Positions 48,556 to 58,696 of a stretch of 64,000 nucleotides of DNA are shown in pieces; positions within the stretch are counted from its first letter, which is position 1, and each line of letters starts with the position of its first letter. The stretch covers positions 744,001 through 808,000 of the forward strand of contig NC_014319.1 in the NCBI RefSeq assembly GCF_000196855.1. Reading direction: 5' to 3'. The DNA comes from Leuconostoc gasicomitatum LMG 18811. GTDB taxonomy: Bacteria; Bacillota; Bacilli; Lactobacillales; Lactobacillaceae. The notes beneath the pieces are model-generated. The model did no database searches, was not told the origin of the DNA, and was given only the letters and a program-made list of their open reading frames with translations. The translations under genes were made by a program, and so were the position numbers.

Positions 48556-48614
48556 ATATTCGCATAACTGATAAATATCAATTAGAATAAAAGTATGTTA
48601 ACGGAGGTTGTCAA

Positions 48615-48950
48615 ATGAGCGAACGTGAACTGAGAAGAAATTTAGCGATTTTACCCATGGGCACAATCCGTGAACTCACACTATTAACTGATCGTCAGAT
48701 TCGATATTATGAGCAAAACGAATTAATTAGTCCAACGCGTGGCAAAGGAGGTCAAAGACGATTTTCATTAAATGATGTTGATCGTTTACTTGAAATTAAG
48801 GACTTTTTAGACGCAGGGGATTCAATAAAAGACATTCAGGAAATATTTGCAAAACAACGCCGAAAAGCAGTTGGGAAACAGGATTCAGAGTCAGCGCTAC
48901 GACGATCTTTGCAAAAAGAATTTGCTCAAATTGGGCGATTTGATCGTTAA
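48615..48950 (+). CDS. glnR: MerR family nitrogen regulator GlnR
   Basis: 111 aa. MerR helix-turn-helix: PMGTIRELTLLTDRQIRYYEQNEL is covered by residues 16-39, then RRFSLNDVDRLLEIK. Represses glnRA when glutamine is plentiful, with GlnA as sensor through its C-terminal tail (ending RRSLQKEFAQIGRFDR region). CGGAGG precedes the ATG; glnA follows 46 bases later. Confidence 0.92.
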   Translation: MSERELRRNLAILPMGTIRELTLLTDRQIRYYEQNELISPTRGKGGQRRFSLNDVDRLLEIKDFLDAGDSIKDIQEIFAKQRRKAVGKQDSESALRRSLQKEFAQIGRFDR

Positions 48951-48995
48951 TTATGCACAACTGTCTCACAAGTTTTATTAGTAGAAAGGGAACTC

Positions 48996-50342
48996 ATGGC
49001 ACGAAAGTCATTTACAAAAGAAGAAATCAACCAAATTGTTATAGATGAAAACGTCGAATTTATTCGCGTGACATTTACAGACGTTCTTGGCGCAATTAAA
49101 AATGTGGAAGTACCAACTTCACAATTGGACAAGTTGTTAAACAACAACTTAATGTTTGATGGTTCATCAATTGAAGGTTTTGTGCGGATTAACGAATCAG
49201 ATATGTATTTGTACCCTGATCTATCAACCTTTATGATTTTCCCTTGGGCAACTGATAGTCGTGGTGGTAAAGTGGCACGTTTAATTGCTGATGTCTACAC
49301 ATCAGACCGTGAGCCATTTGAGGGTGATCCACGTCAGGCATTACGTAAAGTGTTAAATGAGGCAAAGGCGGCCGGTTTCTCAGCTTTTAATGTTGGTACT
49401 GAACCTGAGTTCTTCTTATTCAAATTAGATGCAAATGGTAAACCAACCACTGAATTAAACGATAAAGGTGGCTATTTTGATCTTGCACCACATGATATGG
49501 GTGAGAATGTGCGTCGTGAAATTGTTTTGACTTTGGAAAAAATGGGCTTTGAAATTGAGGCAGCACATCATGAGGTTGCTGAAGGGCAACATGAAGTTGA
49601 TTTTAAATATGCTTCTGCCTTGGAGGCAGCTGATAATATTCAGACGTTTAAATTAGTTGTTAAAACAATTGCTCGTAAAAATGGGTATTATGCAACCTTT
49701 ATGCCTAAACCTGTAGCCGGTATTAATGGGTCAGGTATGCATACTAATATGTCATTGTTCCGTGGTGCTGAAAACGCTTTTGAAGATACTTCTGATGAAA
49801 TGGGCCTATCAAAAACAGCCTACAATTTCTTAGGTGGTTTATTAGCACATGCGACAGCATTTACAGCTTTAGCAAATCCAACTGTTAACTCGTACAAACG
49901 ATTGACTCCTGGATTTGAAGCACCTGTATATGTTGCTTGGTCAGCCTCTAATCGTTCACCAATGGTTCGTGTACCAGCTTCTCGAGGTAAGTCAACTCGT
50001 TTAGAATTACGATCAGTGGATCCAACTGCTAACCCATATACGACATTGGCGGCTATTTTAGCGGCAGGATTAGATGGTATCAAAAACGAATTAGAACCCT
50101 TAGCTTCAGTTGATAAGAATATTTATTTGATGGATGAAACCGAACGTACAAAGGCTGGCATTACTGACTTACCAGATACTTTGCTGGCAGCAATTCGTGA
50201 ATTAACGAATGATAGCACAATCACAGCTGCGATTGGCAGTCACATTGCAGATAAATTTATTGAAGCAAAAAAGATTGAGTATACATCATACCGGCAATTT
50301 GTATCGCAATGGGAAACTGATGCGTACTTTGAAAACTATTAA
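48996..50342 (+). CDS. glnA: Glutamine synthetase type I-alpha
   Basis: 448 aa. Glutamate plus ammonia plus ATP gives glutamine. [34 protein letters not shown], and the C-terminal [13 protein letters not shown] match GSI-alpha, which lacks the adenylylation loop and is feedback-inhibited. AAAGGGA precedes the start. Same operon as glnR. Confidence 0.96.
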   Translation: MARKSFTKEEINQIVIDENVEFIRVTFTDVLGAIKNVEVPTSQLDKLLNNNLMFDGSSIEGFVRINESDMYLYPDLSTFMIFPWATDSRGGKVARLIADVYTSDREPFEGDPRQALRKVLNEAKAAGFSAFNVGTEPEFFLFKLDANGKPTTELNDKGGYFDLAPHDMGENVRREIVLTLEKMGFEIEAAHHEVAEGQHEVDFKYASALEAADNIQTFKLVVKTIARKNGYYATFMPKPVAGINGSGMHTNMSLFRGAENAFEDTSDEMGLSKTAYNFLGGLLAHATAFTALANPTVNSYKRLTPGFEAPVYVAWSASNRSPMVRVPASRGKSTRLELRSVDPTANPYTTLAAILAAGLDGIKNELEPLASVDKNIYLMDETERTKAGITDLPDTLLAAIRELTNDSTITAAIGSHIADKFIEAKKIEYTSYRQFVSQWETDAYFENY

Positions 50343-50385
50343 TTGAACAAACTAATACACATTAATAAAATAAGATACATCATTT

Positions 50386-50413
50386 AAAAGCCACGACATT
50401 TTGTAGCTTTTTT
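50386..50413 (+). terminator. Terminator of glnRA
   Basis: AAAAGCcAC and GTaGCTTTTTT pair around an 8-nt loop, then T run. Confidence 0.7.
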
Positions 50414-50461
50414 GTTATGATGAAAGAAGTATTTTATTAGTTTTAGGAGCGTGTCGTCGAC

Positions 50462-51445
50462 ATGAAAAAATTCACAATTAATTGGCGTAAAGTATTGCTG
50501 ATAGCAGTTGTTTTTCTTGCTAGTACTGCTGTTCAGGTGTTAGCTTTAAATGCATTTTTAATTCCAAATAAAGTTTTTTCGAGTGGCTTTAATGGTATCG
50601 CACAATTGCTATCTATATTTTTTGTACAATTATTTCACATTAATATGCAAACTGGAACTTTCATCATGATTTTCAACATTCCAATTGGTATTATCGGTTG
50701 GAAATTAATTGGTGGTAAATTTACTATTTTGAGTTTTCTAAACTCTATTGTTGTATCTGTTGTGCAAATTGTGGCACCAACGCAAGCCCTAACAACAGAC
50801 CCATTGTTAGCATCGCTATTTGGTGGTTTACTATTGGGAGTTTCAATCGGACTGGCCATGCGATATGGATTTTCGACAGGTGGTATGGACATTATAGCGT
50901 TGGTCGTTCAAAAACGTACGGGAAAATCAATCGGCGTACTAATGAATGGTATTAATTTTGTGGTTGTTATTGTTGCGGGCGCTTTTATTGGTTGGCAAAA
51001 TGCCTTATTTACGCTGATTGGTATTTATGCGACTGGCCGTGCAGTTGATGCGTTATACACTGGGTATCAAAAACTAACCGCATTGATTGTTACTTCAAAT
51101 GGGGATGAAGTTGTTGAGGCACTGCATCGAGATTTGATACGTGGTATTACTATACTGCCATCTAGAGGTGCTTATACAAAACGCGATTCAATGACACTGA
51201 TGATGGTTTTGTCACGCTATGAATTGGTTGAAATGCAAGAAATTGTTCATCGTACTGATCCGAAAGCATTTATTAATCTGTTGAGTACGGTAAGTGTTTC
51301 AGGAGAATTTTTTGATGCTGATCGTCAGTTACAAATGAGGCGTGCAGTTACGGTACCAAAACTTGAAACAGTAACTGCACAAATTGAGGCTGAGCAACAA
51401 TTAGAATCACAACTTGATAAATTAGAAACAGATGATAATAAGTAG
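50462..51445 (+). CDS. YitT family membrane protein (DUF161/DUF2179)
   Basis: 327 aa. Five or six membrane helices (about 10-210) with LNAFLIPNKVFSSGFNGIAQ and FSTGGMDIIALVVQ, then a soluble DUF2179 domain with RGITILPSRGAYTKRD and VHRTDPKAFINLLS. Function unknown. The SD AGGAG is 12 nt from the ATG, on the long side; a four-codon GTG frame overlaps the start but is one base from the SD, so I do not call it. Confidence 0.85.
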   Translation: MKKFTINWRKVLLIAVVFLASTAVQVLALNAFLIPNKVFSSGFNGIAQLLSIFFVQLFHINMQTGTFIMIFNIPIGIIGWKLIGGKFTILSFLNSIVVSVVQIVAPTQALTTDPLLASLFGGLLLGVSIGLAMRYGFSTGGMDIIALVVQKRTGKSIGVLMNGINFVVVIVAGAFIGWQNALFTLIGIYATGRAVDALYTGYQKLTALIVTSNGDEVVEALHRDLIRGITILPSRGAYTKRDSMTLMMVLSRYELVEMQEIVHRTDPKAFINLLSTVSVSGEFFDADRQLQMRRAVTVPKLETVTAQIEAEQQLESQLDKLETDDNK

Positions 51446-51468
51446 TCATTAGAAAAGAGAAAAGAAAA

Positions 51469-51654
51469 ATGCCAATTGTACAAGTAGAATTATTAGAAGG
51501 TCGTACACATGAACAACTTTCAAAAATGGTAAAAGATATTACAGATGTCATTGTAGCAGATGTTGGTGCATCTCGTGAGGCAGTACATGTTATTTTACGA
51601 GAAATGCCAAAGGATCATTACGCAGTGGGTGGCATTTTAAAGAGTGACCAATAA
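51469..51654 (+). CDS. 4-oxalocrotonate tautomerase-like protein
   Basis: 61 aa. After Met removal Pro1 is the catalytic base (MPIVQVELLEGR). The pattern HEQLSKMVKDITDVI and a C-terminal VILREMPKDHYAVGG match small tautomerases of the xylH/DmpI type. The natural substrate is unknown in lactic bacteria. It follows the YitT gene by 23 bases and is probably cotranscribed. Confidence 0.88.
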   Translation: MPIVQVELLEGRTHEQLSKMVKDITDVIVADVGASREAVHVILREMPKDHYAVGGILKSDQ

Positions 51655-51700
51655 AAAATAACGAATTGTAATTTAAATGTGGCAATTTGAAGTATTTTAC

Positions 51701-51738
51701 AAAAAAGACGACGTGCTGTTTAACACGTCGTCTTTTTT
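51701..51738. terminator. Bidirectional terminator, tautomerase / scrR
   Basis: AAAAAAGACGACGTG pairs with CACGTCGTCTTTTTT around CTGTTTAA, a 9-bp GC-rich stem extended by A-T pairs. Confidence 0.88.
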
Positions 51739-51789
51739 ATTATTCATTATAGTGTAGTGAGGGCTGTGAATTATTTTAGAAATTTATAA

Positions 51790-52752
51790 TTAATTTGTGG
51801 AATCGCGAATGATGAGTTTACCGTCAATAACAATACGTTGTATTTGTATCGTATTATTATCGCGTACTTTTCGAAAGAGTCGATACAATTCTTTACCAGC
51901 CTCAAAAAAACTGAACTCAAAACTAGTAAGATTTGGAGAGACTGTTTCACTAAAATACGATTGACCAAATCCAATATAACGTGGTTTTTGATGTAAGGCA
52001 AAGGCTGATTGCATGGCACCAACAACAATACGATCAGTGGCGCCTATAATGAGATCAAAATCTTCATGTATCATGGCTTGGTACGCTGACTGCTTAGCAA
52101 TATTAAGCTTGAAGTCAGTGATAATTTCTTTATGTGGCATGCCATTAAGTGCAGACTTGATACCAACAAAACGGTCGTGTCCGACCGCGTAATCTAGTGA
52201 CATATCAACATTCAAAAGTAAAACATTTTTAGGCGCCAATTTTTGGAGATAGTTACCAACGGTTTTTCCTGCTTGAATGTCATTCATAATGACTCGGTTA
52301 AATTCGGCCTCATCTTGACCCTGAATAACAGTTGGTAATTTTGATGCTTTTATTACTGAACGTATTTCTTCAGTTAAGTTAGCTGTTAGTATAATAAGGC
52401 CACTGACGTTTTGGGATTGTAATTTTTCAATGGCAGCCAATTCGCGCGCGGAATCTTGATAGACATTGATAATTAAAAAGGTATCATCAATATTTAATTC
52501 GTCTAGTCCTCTAAGCATATCAGATTGTGCAATTGAATCTAATCGAGGGACAATTACGCCAATCGTGTGGTTGGTCTGCTGTTTTAAACTTTGTGCAAAT
52601 GTATTTGGTGTGTAGTTATACTTTTGTACAATGCCATCAAGCTTCTCACGGGTATGTACACTAACAGAGCCACCGTTTAGATAGCGTGAAACTGTACTTT
52701 TTGCGACGTTTGCAATCATCGCAATATCGTTTATTGTAACTTTTTTATTCAT
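51790..52752 (-). CDS. scrR: LacI family repressor of the sucrose operon
   Basis: 320 aa. HTH (residues 4-50) with VTINDIAMIANVAKSTVSRYLNG, here cited by its position at the N-terminus, and hinge FAQSLKQQ; periplasmic-binding-like effector domain. Divergent from scrA-scrB, so it should repress them until a phosphorylated sugar or fructose ligand binds. Genomic position, not the ligand pocket, drives the name. Confidence 0.85.
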   Translation of the reverse strand: MNKKVTINDIAMIANVAKSTVSRYLNGGSVSVHTREKLDGIVQKYNYTPNTFAQSLKQQTNHTIGVIVPRLDSIAQSDMLRGLDELNIDDTFLIINVYQDSARELAAIEKLQSQNVSGLIILTANLTEEIRSVIKASKLPTVIQGQDEAEFNRVIMNDIQAGKTVGNYLQKLAPKNVLLLNVDMSLDYAVGHDRFVGIKSALNGMPHKEIITDFKLNIAKQSAYQAMIHEDFDLIIGATDRIVVGAMQSAFALHQKPRYIGFGQSYFSETVSPNLTSFEFSFFEAGKELYRLFRKVRDNNTIQIQRIVIDGKLIIRDSTN

Positions 52753-52812
52753 ACTTATAATAATAGCAGAAAAAAATAGAAAAGGTTGAAATCAAGTTAA
52801 TAAATAAAGTAC

Positions 52813-52841
52813 TTGCAAATATAATTGTAAGCGGTTACAAT
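52813..52841 (+). promoter_or_regulatory. scrA promoter with overlapping cre site
   Basis: TTGCAA (52813-52818), 17 bp, TACAAT (52836-52841). TGTAAGCGGTTACA (52826-52839) fits the CcpA cre consensus perfectly and covers the spacer and -10, so CcpA would block polymerase directly. Confidence 0.8.
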
Positions 52842-52855
52842 AAAAGTGTAATAAA

Positions 52856-52865
52856 GAACCGGTTC
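52856..52865 (+). promoter_or_regulatory. Probable ScrR operator
   Basis: Palindrome GAACCGGTTC, 14 bases past the -10, of the size and CG-centred form of LacI-family operators. A related half, ACGGAAC, recurs at 52886. Confidence 0.55.
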
Positions 52866-52925
52866 CGTAAAATAACTGTTTTAAAACGGAACATACTCAT
52901 TTTTTATAGAGAGCAGGGAAGAACT

Positions 52926-54866
52926 ATGAAGTATAATGAAGTTGCAAATCGTGTTATGAACGCGGTTGGGAAAGATAATATTGTTGCTGCAGCTCACTGT
53001 GCCACGCGATTACGTTTGGTCGTTAAAGATGTCAAAAAAATTGACCAAGCAGCATTAGACGATGATCCAGATCTTAAGGGAACATTTAATGCCAATGGGC
53101 AATATCAAATTATTGTTGGGCCTGGGGATGTTAATGGTGTTTATGATGAATTTGTAAAAATGACTGGTGTTAAGCAGGCATCAACAGATGATTTAAAAGA
53201 AATTGCTGCAAAATCAGGTAAAAGAAATCCATTAATGGATTTAATTAAAGTTTTGTCAGACATTTTTGTCCCATTGATTCCGGCGTTGGTTGCCGGTGGT
53301 TTACTGATGGCGTTAAATAACATTTTAACGCAGCCCTTTGGAACTAAATCGTTAGTAGAGATGTATCCCAATATTCAAGGATTAGCGGAGATGGTCAATC
53401 TCATGGCGTCGGCACCATTTGCATTCTTACCAATTTTGATTGGTATCACAGCAACACGTCGATTTGGTGGGAATGAAATTCTTGGCGCCGCAGCAGGAAT
53501 GATGCTTGTTATGCCAAACTTGATTAACGGGTACGGCGTTGCTGAAGCAGTTGCTACTGGTAAGATGCCGTCTTGGGATTTGTTTGGTCTGTCAGTTGCA
53601 CAGGCGGGCTATCAAGGGCAAGTATTGCCAATCATTGGAGTTGCGTTTATCTTGGCAACACTGGAAAAGTTTTTCCATAAGCATTTAAAAGGCGCCATTG
53701 ATTTCACGTTTACACCTATGTTGGCGCTTTTGATTACAGGGTTTGTCACATTTATTGTTGTTGGTCCGGTATTACGTGTCGTTTCAAATGGCATTACAGA
53801 TAGCTTAGTTTGGTTGGTGACAACATTTGGCTTCGTTGGATATGGCGTATTTGGTTCATTTTACTCAGCGATTGTTATTACTGGTTTACATCAAAGTTTC
53901 CCAGCTATTGAAACACAATTATTGGCAAATATTGCTAAAACAGGTGGTGATTTTATTTTCCCAATCGCCACAGCAGCAAACGTTGCGCAAGGTGCCGCAA
54001 CCTTTGCAATATACTTCTTAGCTAAAGGCAATACAAAGTTACGCGCCTTATCATCGTCTGCAGGTGCCTCTGCCATGTTAGGTATTACAGAACCTGCTTT
54101 ATTCGGTGTTAATCTAAAATACCGTTTTCCATTCTTTATTGCATTAGGTTCATCAGGTGTAGCAAGTTTGGTTATGGGACTATTTCACGTGATGTCTTCA
54201 TCATTAGGACCTGCAGGTGTTATCGGATTCATTGCAATTCCAACAAACAAATGGTTTGGCTTCTTCTTAGCAATTATTGTTAGTTTTGGCCTATCGTTTG
54301 TAGTGACATTAATTTATGGGCGTTCACATATGCCTGAAGTCAATACAGCATCAGTAACAAATGTCCATCCAAATCAAGTGACGGGCTTTGAAATTAATGC
54401 ACCAGTTGCCGGTGAACTTGTTGATATAACAACTGTTAACGATGCAGTATTCTCAAGTGGTATGATGGGTACAGGCATTGCAATTGAACCAGAAGATAAT
54501 AAAATATTTGCGCCAATTGATGGCGAAGTGACGGTTGCGTATGCAACAAAACATGCGTATGGTTTGAAGTCAAATGATGGTGTTGAGGTGCTCATTCATA
54601 TTGGTATTGATACAGTAAATTTGGATGGTAAAGGATTTACCAGTCAAGTCACACAAGGACAACAAGTTCATAGAGGTGACTTACTTGGTACATTTGATAA
54701 GCAGGTGATATTAGATGCTGGCTATCCTGTGACTACAATGGTTATTGTTACAAACACGAATAGTTTTTCAGATGTTGCTCTAGATACAACTTATGGTAAA
54801 ACAGTACAGTCGAGTGATGTTATTATGACTGCTGTACCACAAAATAATACAATTACTGAAGCGTAA
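52926..54866 (+). CDS. scrA: PTS sucrose transporter, EIIBCA
   Basis: 646 aa. EIIB (1-90) with the phosphorylated Cys25 in [14 protein letters not shown] (about 105-460), ten or so helices; EIIA (about 490-640) with catalytic His558 in [13 protein letters not shown]. Imports sucrose as sucrose 6-phosphate. The A domain is fused, so no separate EIIA is needed. AGCAGGGAAG precedes the ATG; scrB starts 10 bases after it. Confidence 0.92.
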   Translation: MKYNEVANRVMNAVGKDNIVAAAHCATRLRLVVKDVKKIDQAALDDDPDLKGTFNANGQYQIIVGPGDVNGVYDEFVKMTGVKQASTDDLKEIAAKSGKRNPLMDLIKVLSDIFVPLIPALVAGGLLMALNNILTQPFGTKSLVEMYPNIQGLAEMVNLMASAPFAFLPILIGITATRRFGGNEILGAAAGMMLVMPNLINGYGVAEAVATGKMPSWDLFGLSVAQAGYQGQVLPIIGVAFILATLEKFFHKHLKGAIDFTFTPMLALLITGFVTFIVVGPVLRVVSNGITDSLVWLVTTFGFVGYGVFGSFYSAIVITGLHQSFPAIETQLLANIAKTGGDFIFPIATAANVAQGAATFAIYFLAKGNTKLRALSSSAGASAMLGITEPALFGVNLKYRFPFFIALGSSGVASLVMGLFHVMSSSLGPAGVIGFIAIPTNKWFGFFLAIIVSFGLSFVVTLIYGRSHMPEVNTASVTNVHPNQVTGFEINAPVAGELVDITTVNDAVFSSGMMGTGIAIEPEDNKIFAPIDGEVTVAYATKHAYGLKSNDGVEVLIHIGIDTVNLDGKGFTSQVTQGQQVHRGDLLGTFDKQVILDAGYPVTTMVIVTNTNSFSDVALDTTYGKTVQSSDVIMTAVPQNNTITEA

Positions 54867-54876
54867 GGGGAGATTA

Positions 54877-56142
54877 ATGTTAGTTACAAATGATGCAGTG
54901 AGTTTTGAAAAATTTCATTTATATCCCACCAAAGGGTTATTAAATGATCCCAACGGTTTAATATTTTTTAAGGGTCAATACCATGTGTTTTACCAATGGA
55001 ATCCATATGCCTGTGATCATACGTATAAAGAGTGGGGGCACTTCGTTTCTGATGATTTAAAAGAATGGCAACGTGTTAAAACTGCATTAAAACCATCACT
55101 CGAAAATTTGGATAGTGCAGGTATATACTCGGGCACAGCTTTTGTACACGACGATCGATTATACATCTTTTATACAGGGAATGTTCGTGATACTTCAGGG
55201 CATAGCGTTAAATCATCCCAGATGTGGGCAGTTAGTGATGATGGTATTCAATTTAAAAAACTTGGTGAATTATTTCCCCATCCAAACGGATTTACGAAGG
55301 ATGTTCGTGACCCTATGGTCTGGCAAGGGAAAAATGGTCATTACTTTCTAATACTGGGGGCGCAACATAGCAATAAGGTGGGTGACATCATTATCTATGA
55401 ATCAATTGATTTCAAGAACTGGTCTTATCGTGGCTCATTAATTGAAAATCAATTATTAGATGTGCGAGGGTACATGCTAGAATGTCCAAATTTCATTGAA
55501 GTTGATGGGAAACAAATTTTAATGTTTTCACCGCAAGGACTTGCTGCAGATCCAAAAAATAATCGTTATGAAAATATTCATAACACGGGTTATGTGATTG
55601 GTCAGTTTGATGAGAAAAGCGCGCGATTCAACGTCATAACAGATTTTAAAGAGGTTGACCATGGATTTGAATTCTACGCACCCCAAACTATGATTGCACC
55701 AGATGGGCGCCGTATTATGTGGGGATGGGCAGGTATGATGACACCTGAACGTGAAGCGGCTGTCCCCACTATTCAAAACCGGAAATGGGTACATGTACTA
55801 AGTTTACCGCGTGAATTACATGTGAATGATAAACTACAATTGGTACAGCAACCAATTACTGAAATTATTGATACAACTGTCTTAACCTCGTTTGATAATG
55901 TGAGTATTGGTCAATACCGTATACCAACCACAGCTGATTGGACGATAAGACTTAGTGATCGTGCAATGTTGTCACGACATCATAATAAATTAGTATTTGA
56001 AAGGCAGCAATGGGAATCAGGTCAAGTTGAGACGAGACAATTAACAGGTGATTTAAATAATCTACTTTTAATTGTAGATGTTGATGTGATTGAAGTTTAT
56101 ACTGAGGATGGCCTAAATGCCATGACGGCGAGATGGTTTTGA
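54877..56142 (+). CDS. scrB: Sucrose-6-phosphate hydrolase (GH32)
   Basis: 421 aa. Splits sucrose 6-phosphate to glucose 6-phosphate and fructose. Nucleophile Asp24 in LLNDPNG, VRDPMVW with the transition-state Asp, and MLECPN with the acid/base Glu. The C-terminal beta-sandwich is shortened: the enzyme is roughly 60 residues shorter than many ScrB, though it ends in a normal VEVYTEDG-type motif. Operon with scrA. Confidence 0.92.
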   Translation: MLVTNDAVSFEKFHLYPTKGLLNDPNGLIFFKGQYHVFYQWNPYACDHTYKEWGHFVSDDLKEWQRVKTALKPSLENLDSAGIYSGTAFVHDDRLYIFYTGNVRDTSGHSVKSSQMWAVSDDGIQFKKLGELFPHPNGFTKDVRDPMVWQGKNGHYFLILGAQHSNKVGDIIIYESIDFKNWSYRGSLIENQLLDVRGYMLECPNFIEVDGKQILMFSPQGLAADPKNNRYENIHNTGYVIGQFDEKSARFNVITDFKEVDHGFEFYAPQTMIAPDGRRIMWGWAGMMTPEREAAVPTIQNRKWVHVLSLPRELHVNDKLQLVQQPITEIIDTTVLTSFDNVSIGQYRIPTTADWTIRLSDRAMLSRHHNKLVFERQQWESGQVETRQLTGDLNNLLLIVDVDVIEVYTEDGLNAMTARWF

Positions 56143-56153
56143 ATAGTACGAAT

Positions 56154-56190
56154 AAAAAACTATATGAGATTTTTATCTCATCTAGTTTTT
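56154..56190. terminator. Bidirectional terminator, scrB / RNase H gene
   Basis: AAAAAACTAtATGAGAT pairs with ATCTCATcTAGTTTTTT. It ends at the stop codon of the convergent RNase H gene. Confidence 0.8.
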
Positions 56191-56564
56191 TACTTTAATG
56201 CTTGTAAGGCAAGATTATGGGCGCCTAAATTTTCTTTTTCAGGTAACCATTGGCTTAAAAATAATTTGTGTAAAGACACTAAAGTGCTAATCTCATCAAC
56301 ATAGATTTGGTAATGCTTAGCATAATTTTTATGTATGGCATCAATCAGTATTTGAGAATCACTGTACAATTGTATGATATCAGTTGTACTATCAAGTGTT
56401 TTTAACGCCCAAATTAAGGCAAGAAACTCGGCTTCTTGGTTGTTTTGAGTATCAGGTAAGCTACTTTTAAGCTGACGTTGTTTATTATTAGTAATAATAA
56501 CTGCACCAGCAGCACTTTGTCCAGTTTGTATATTACGTGCTGCATCAACAAAAATTTTGATCAT
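56190..56564 (-). CDS. RNase HI-like protein
   Basis: 124 aa. Ribonuclease H fold: IFVDAARN (first Asp), NNQEAEFLALIWAL (Glu), IQLYSDSQILIDAI (second Asp). The last metal Asp lies where ENLGAHNLALQAL has His, a change seen in the YpdQ-type group. Probably removes RNA from hybrids or is a degenerate relative. Minus strand, opposite scrB. Confidence 0.78.
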   Translation of the reverse strand: MIKIFVDAARNIQTGQSAAGAVIITNNKQRQLKSSLPDTQNNQEAEFLALIWALKTLDSTTDIIQLYSDSQILIDAIHKNYAKHYQIYVDEISTLVSLHKLFLSQWLPEKENLGAHNLALQALK

Positions 56565-56748
56565 AGTATCTACCTTAGTGTCATAATTTTTGAATTGCTT
56601 TATTGATTAAATTATACCTTGTTTTCTAAAAAAAGTTATCAAATTACAATCAAAATCCATGGTAAAATAGATTAAGGCATGATTTCATAGATATATTGTT
56701 ATTCTGTGAATAAGCCATATTTTATCGTAATGAAACTGGAGCAAAAAA

Positions 56749-57150
56749 ATGATTCCTAAACGTGGATACTTTCAACCATTAGATATAACAGGACAAATAG
56801 GCTGGCTTTGGTGGTTTATATTGTTCATGGCCGGTATCATATTATGGAGTGAAACAACATTTAAATTAGAAATGATGCCAATCGTCTATCTCTTATTCAT
56901 GTTGATACTAGGAATTATAACTATTTTGCGTCGTCGTGTTTATGTTGCGGGCGCACAATTGTTTTTGGGACGCGTATTTGTCTCAGATTACGAAAAAATT
57001 TCTCTTACAACGATGGTTAACTGGCAACTAAATGGCCATGTACTATCTTTTACACGTGCTGGACGATCACGTAAATACTGGCTAAGTCAAAACATTGCAA
57101 ATCAAATTAAGGAATACATGGCTACTTATGACAAAAAAGATAACAATTAA
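56749..57150 (+). CDS. EbsA-like small membrane protein
   Basis: 133 aa. Two membrane helices (about 18-38 and 45-62) and a cytosolic C-terminal domain with RRRVYVAGAQLFLGRVF and GRSRKYWLS. Resembles the EbsA family found in lactic bacteria beside RNase H and rluD genes. The role is not known. ACTGGAGC precedes the ATG. The rluD start lies inside its 3' end. Confidence 0.55.
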   Translation: MIPKRGYFQPLDITGQIGWLWWFILFMAGIILWSETTFKLEMMPIVYLLFMLILGIITILRRRVYVAGAQLFLGRVFVSDYEKISLTTMVNWQLNGHVLSFTRAGRSRKYWLSQNIANQIKEYMATYDKKDNN

Positions 57151-58054
57151 TATTATTGATCAAATAGGTCGCATTGATGCAATTTTGGCAAAAGAAAATT
57201 TACCATATTCACGTACAACATTAGCAGAGTGGTTACAAACCGGACACATTTTAGTGAATGGGGTTCAAGTCAAAAGAGCCTATAAAGTAACAACGGGTGA
57301 TACAATCACCATTTTACAGCCAGAAGTGATAACAACTGAAATTATTGCAGAAGATATACCACTCGATATTATTTATGAAGATGATGATATTTTGGTTGTT
57401 AATAAACCGCAGGGAATGGTTGTTCATCCGGCTGCAGGACATAGCTCTGGGACACTTGTTAATGCATTACTTTTTCATGCGCCATTGTCGACAATTAATG
57501 GTGAATTCAGACCAGGAATTGTTCATCGTATTGATCGTGATACCAGTGGTTTATTAATGGTCGCAAAAAATGATCAGGCACATCAGGGACTTTCAGCACA
57601 ACTTAAAGCACATAAAAATGATCGTATTTATTATGCATTAGTGCGTGGTGAATTTGTTGAAAATTCCGGCACAATTAATGCGCCGATTAATCGTCATAAA
57701 GTAGATCGAAAAAAGCAGGCCGTGCAAGAAGGTGGCCGTGAGGCAATAACACATTTTGAAGTGATTGAACGATATGTTGGTTATACGCTATTGAAAGTAC
57801 GCTTAGAAACAGGTCGGACACATCAAATTCGTGTGCACATGACGTATATTGGTCATCCAGTTGTTGGTGATCCAGTTTATGGTTCTGCCCAAAATTTAGC
57901 TGGGGTCAAATTAAATGGGCAAATGTTGCATGCTAAAACCTTATCATTAACACAACCAAAAACTGGGGAAGAATTAAGATTTGATAGCGCATTACCTGCT
58001 TATTTTAAAGATGCTTTAGCAACCTTAACACCAATTATTCAAAACAATAATTAA
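57128..58054 (+). CDS. rluD: RluD family pseudouridine synthase
   Basis: 308 aa from ATG 57128, with AAGGA 18 nt away; the longer frame from 57095 lies inside the previous gene. S4 RNA-binding domain (15-70), then the synthase core with IVHRIDRDTSGLL (catalytic Asp), GRTHQIRVHM and PVVGDPVYG. Modifies large-subunit rRNA. The rluD-pyrR order is widespread in Firmicutes. Confidence 0.92.
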   Translation: MTKKITINIIDQIGRIDAILAKENLPYSRTTLAEWLQTGHILVNGVQVKRAYKVTTGDTITILQPEVITTEIIAEDIPLDIIYEDDDILVVNKPQGMVVHPAAGHSSGTLVNALLFHAPLSTINGEFRPGIVHRIDRDTSGLLMVAKNDQAHQGLSAQLKAHKNDRIYYALVRGEFVENSGTINAPINRHKVDRKKQAVQEGGREAITHFEVIERYVGYTLLKVRLETGRTHQIRVHMTYIGHPVVGDPVYGSAQNLAGVKLNGQMLHAKTLSLTQPKTGEELRFDSALPAYFKDALATLTPIIQNNN

Positions 58055-58064
58055 GCTATTTGAA

Positions 58065-58102
58065 AGGAGAAGTATGTTGTTAAAATAACATACGCAACTA
58101 TT
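58065..58102 (+). promoter_or_regulatory. SD, stem-loop, start arrangement of pyrR
   Basis: AGGAG (58065-58069) is 33 nt from the pyrR ATG. A 7-bp stem GTATGTT (58072-58078) with AACATAC (58087-58093) and an 8-nt loop lies between; subtracting it gives 11 nt. The stem also includes a four-codon frame (ATG 58074, TAA 58086-58088). Confidence 0.5.
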
Positions 58103-58630
58103 ATGACAAATAAAGAAGTGCTTGATAGTGCCTCGTTGCAACGTGCATTGACGCGTATTACATATGAAATTATTGAACGAAACAAGGGTGGCCAAGATTT
58201 AATTCTTGTTGGTATTAAAACGCGTGGCGAATTTTTAGCGCAACGTATTGCTAGTCGTTTAGAGCAACTGGAAGGTGTGAAAATTCCCGTTATGGCAATT
58301 GACATCACTAATTTCCGTGATGATGTTTTGAATCAAGAGGATAGCCTAGGCTTAAATGAGGCAGAAAAAAATAATATTGCTGATAAAAATATTGTTTTGA
58401 TTGATGATGTTTTATTTACTGGCCGAACAATACGTGCCGCATTAGATGCGCTGATACATATAGGGCGACCAAATAGTATTTCTTTAGCTGTTTTGGTAGA
58501 TCGTGGTCACCGTGAATTACCAATACGTGCCGATTTTGTTGGCAAAAACATTCCAACAGCTCAAAATGAAAAAATCAAAGTACTGGTTCAAGAAATTGAT
58601 GGCCATGATGCCGTCGAAATCGTACATTAA
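58103..58630 (+). CDS. pyrR: PyrR, pyrimidine attenuation regulator / UPRTase
   Basis: 175 aa. Phosphoribosyltransferase fold: [33 protein letters not shown] (PRPP motif, quoted by its 20 core residues) and [11 protein letters not shown]. PyrR binds UMP and pyr mRNA to promote termination. I find no PyrR-binding loop or terminator between pyrR and the carA-like gene. The ATG has no SD of its own. Heads pyrR-carA*-carB*-orf97. Confidence 0.93.
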   Translation: MTNKEVLDSASLQRALTRITYEIIERNKGGQDLILVGIKTRGEFLAQRIASRLEQLEGVKIPVMAIDITNFRDDVLNQEDSLGLNEAEKNNIADKNIVLIDDVLFTGRTIRAALDALIHIGRPNSISLAVLVDRGHRELPIRADFVGKNIPTAQNEKIKVLVQEIDGHDAVEIVH

Positions 58631-58642
58631 GAGGAGAAGTAG

Positions 58643-58696
58643 GTGCACGGAGTTCAGAGTAATAATTTTACTGATGATGTGAATTTACAAGTGTAA
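58643..58696 (+). CDS. Putative 17-codon leader ORF before carA-like gene
   Basis: GTG at 58643, 6 nt after GAGGAG, 17 codons, stop four bases before the carA-like ATG. The carA-like start has no SD, so it may depend on reinitiation after this frame. It could be chance; two small hairpins lie in the same stretch. Confidence 0.35.
   Translation: MHGVQSNNFTDDVNLQV

Noticed and set aside
50451-50465. Four-codon GTG minicistron overlapping the YitT-family start
   Set aside because: The GTG is only one base from AGGAG, too close for initiation.
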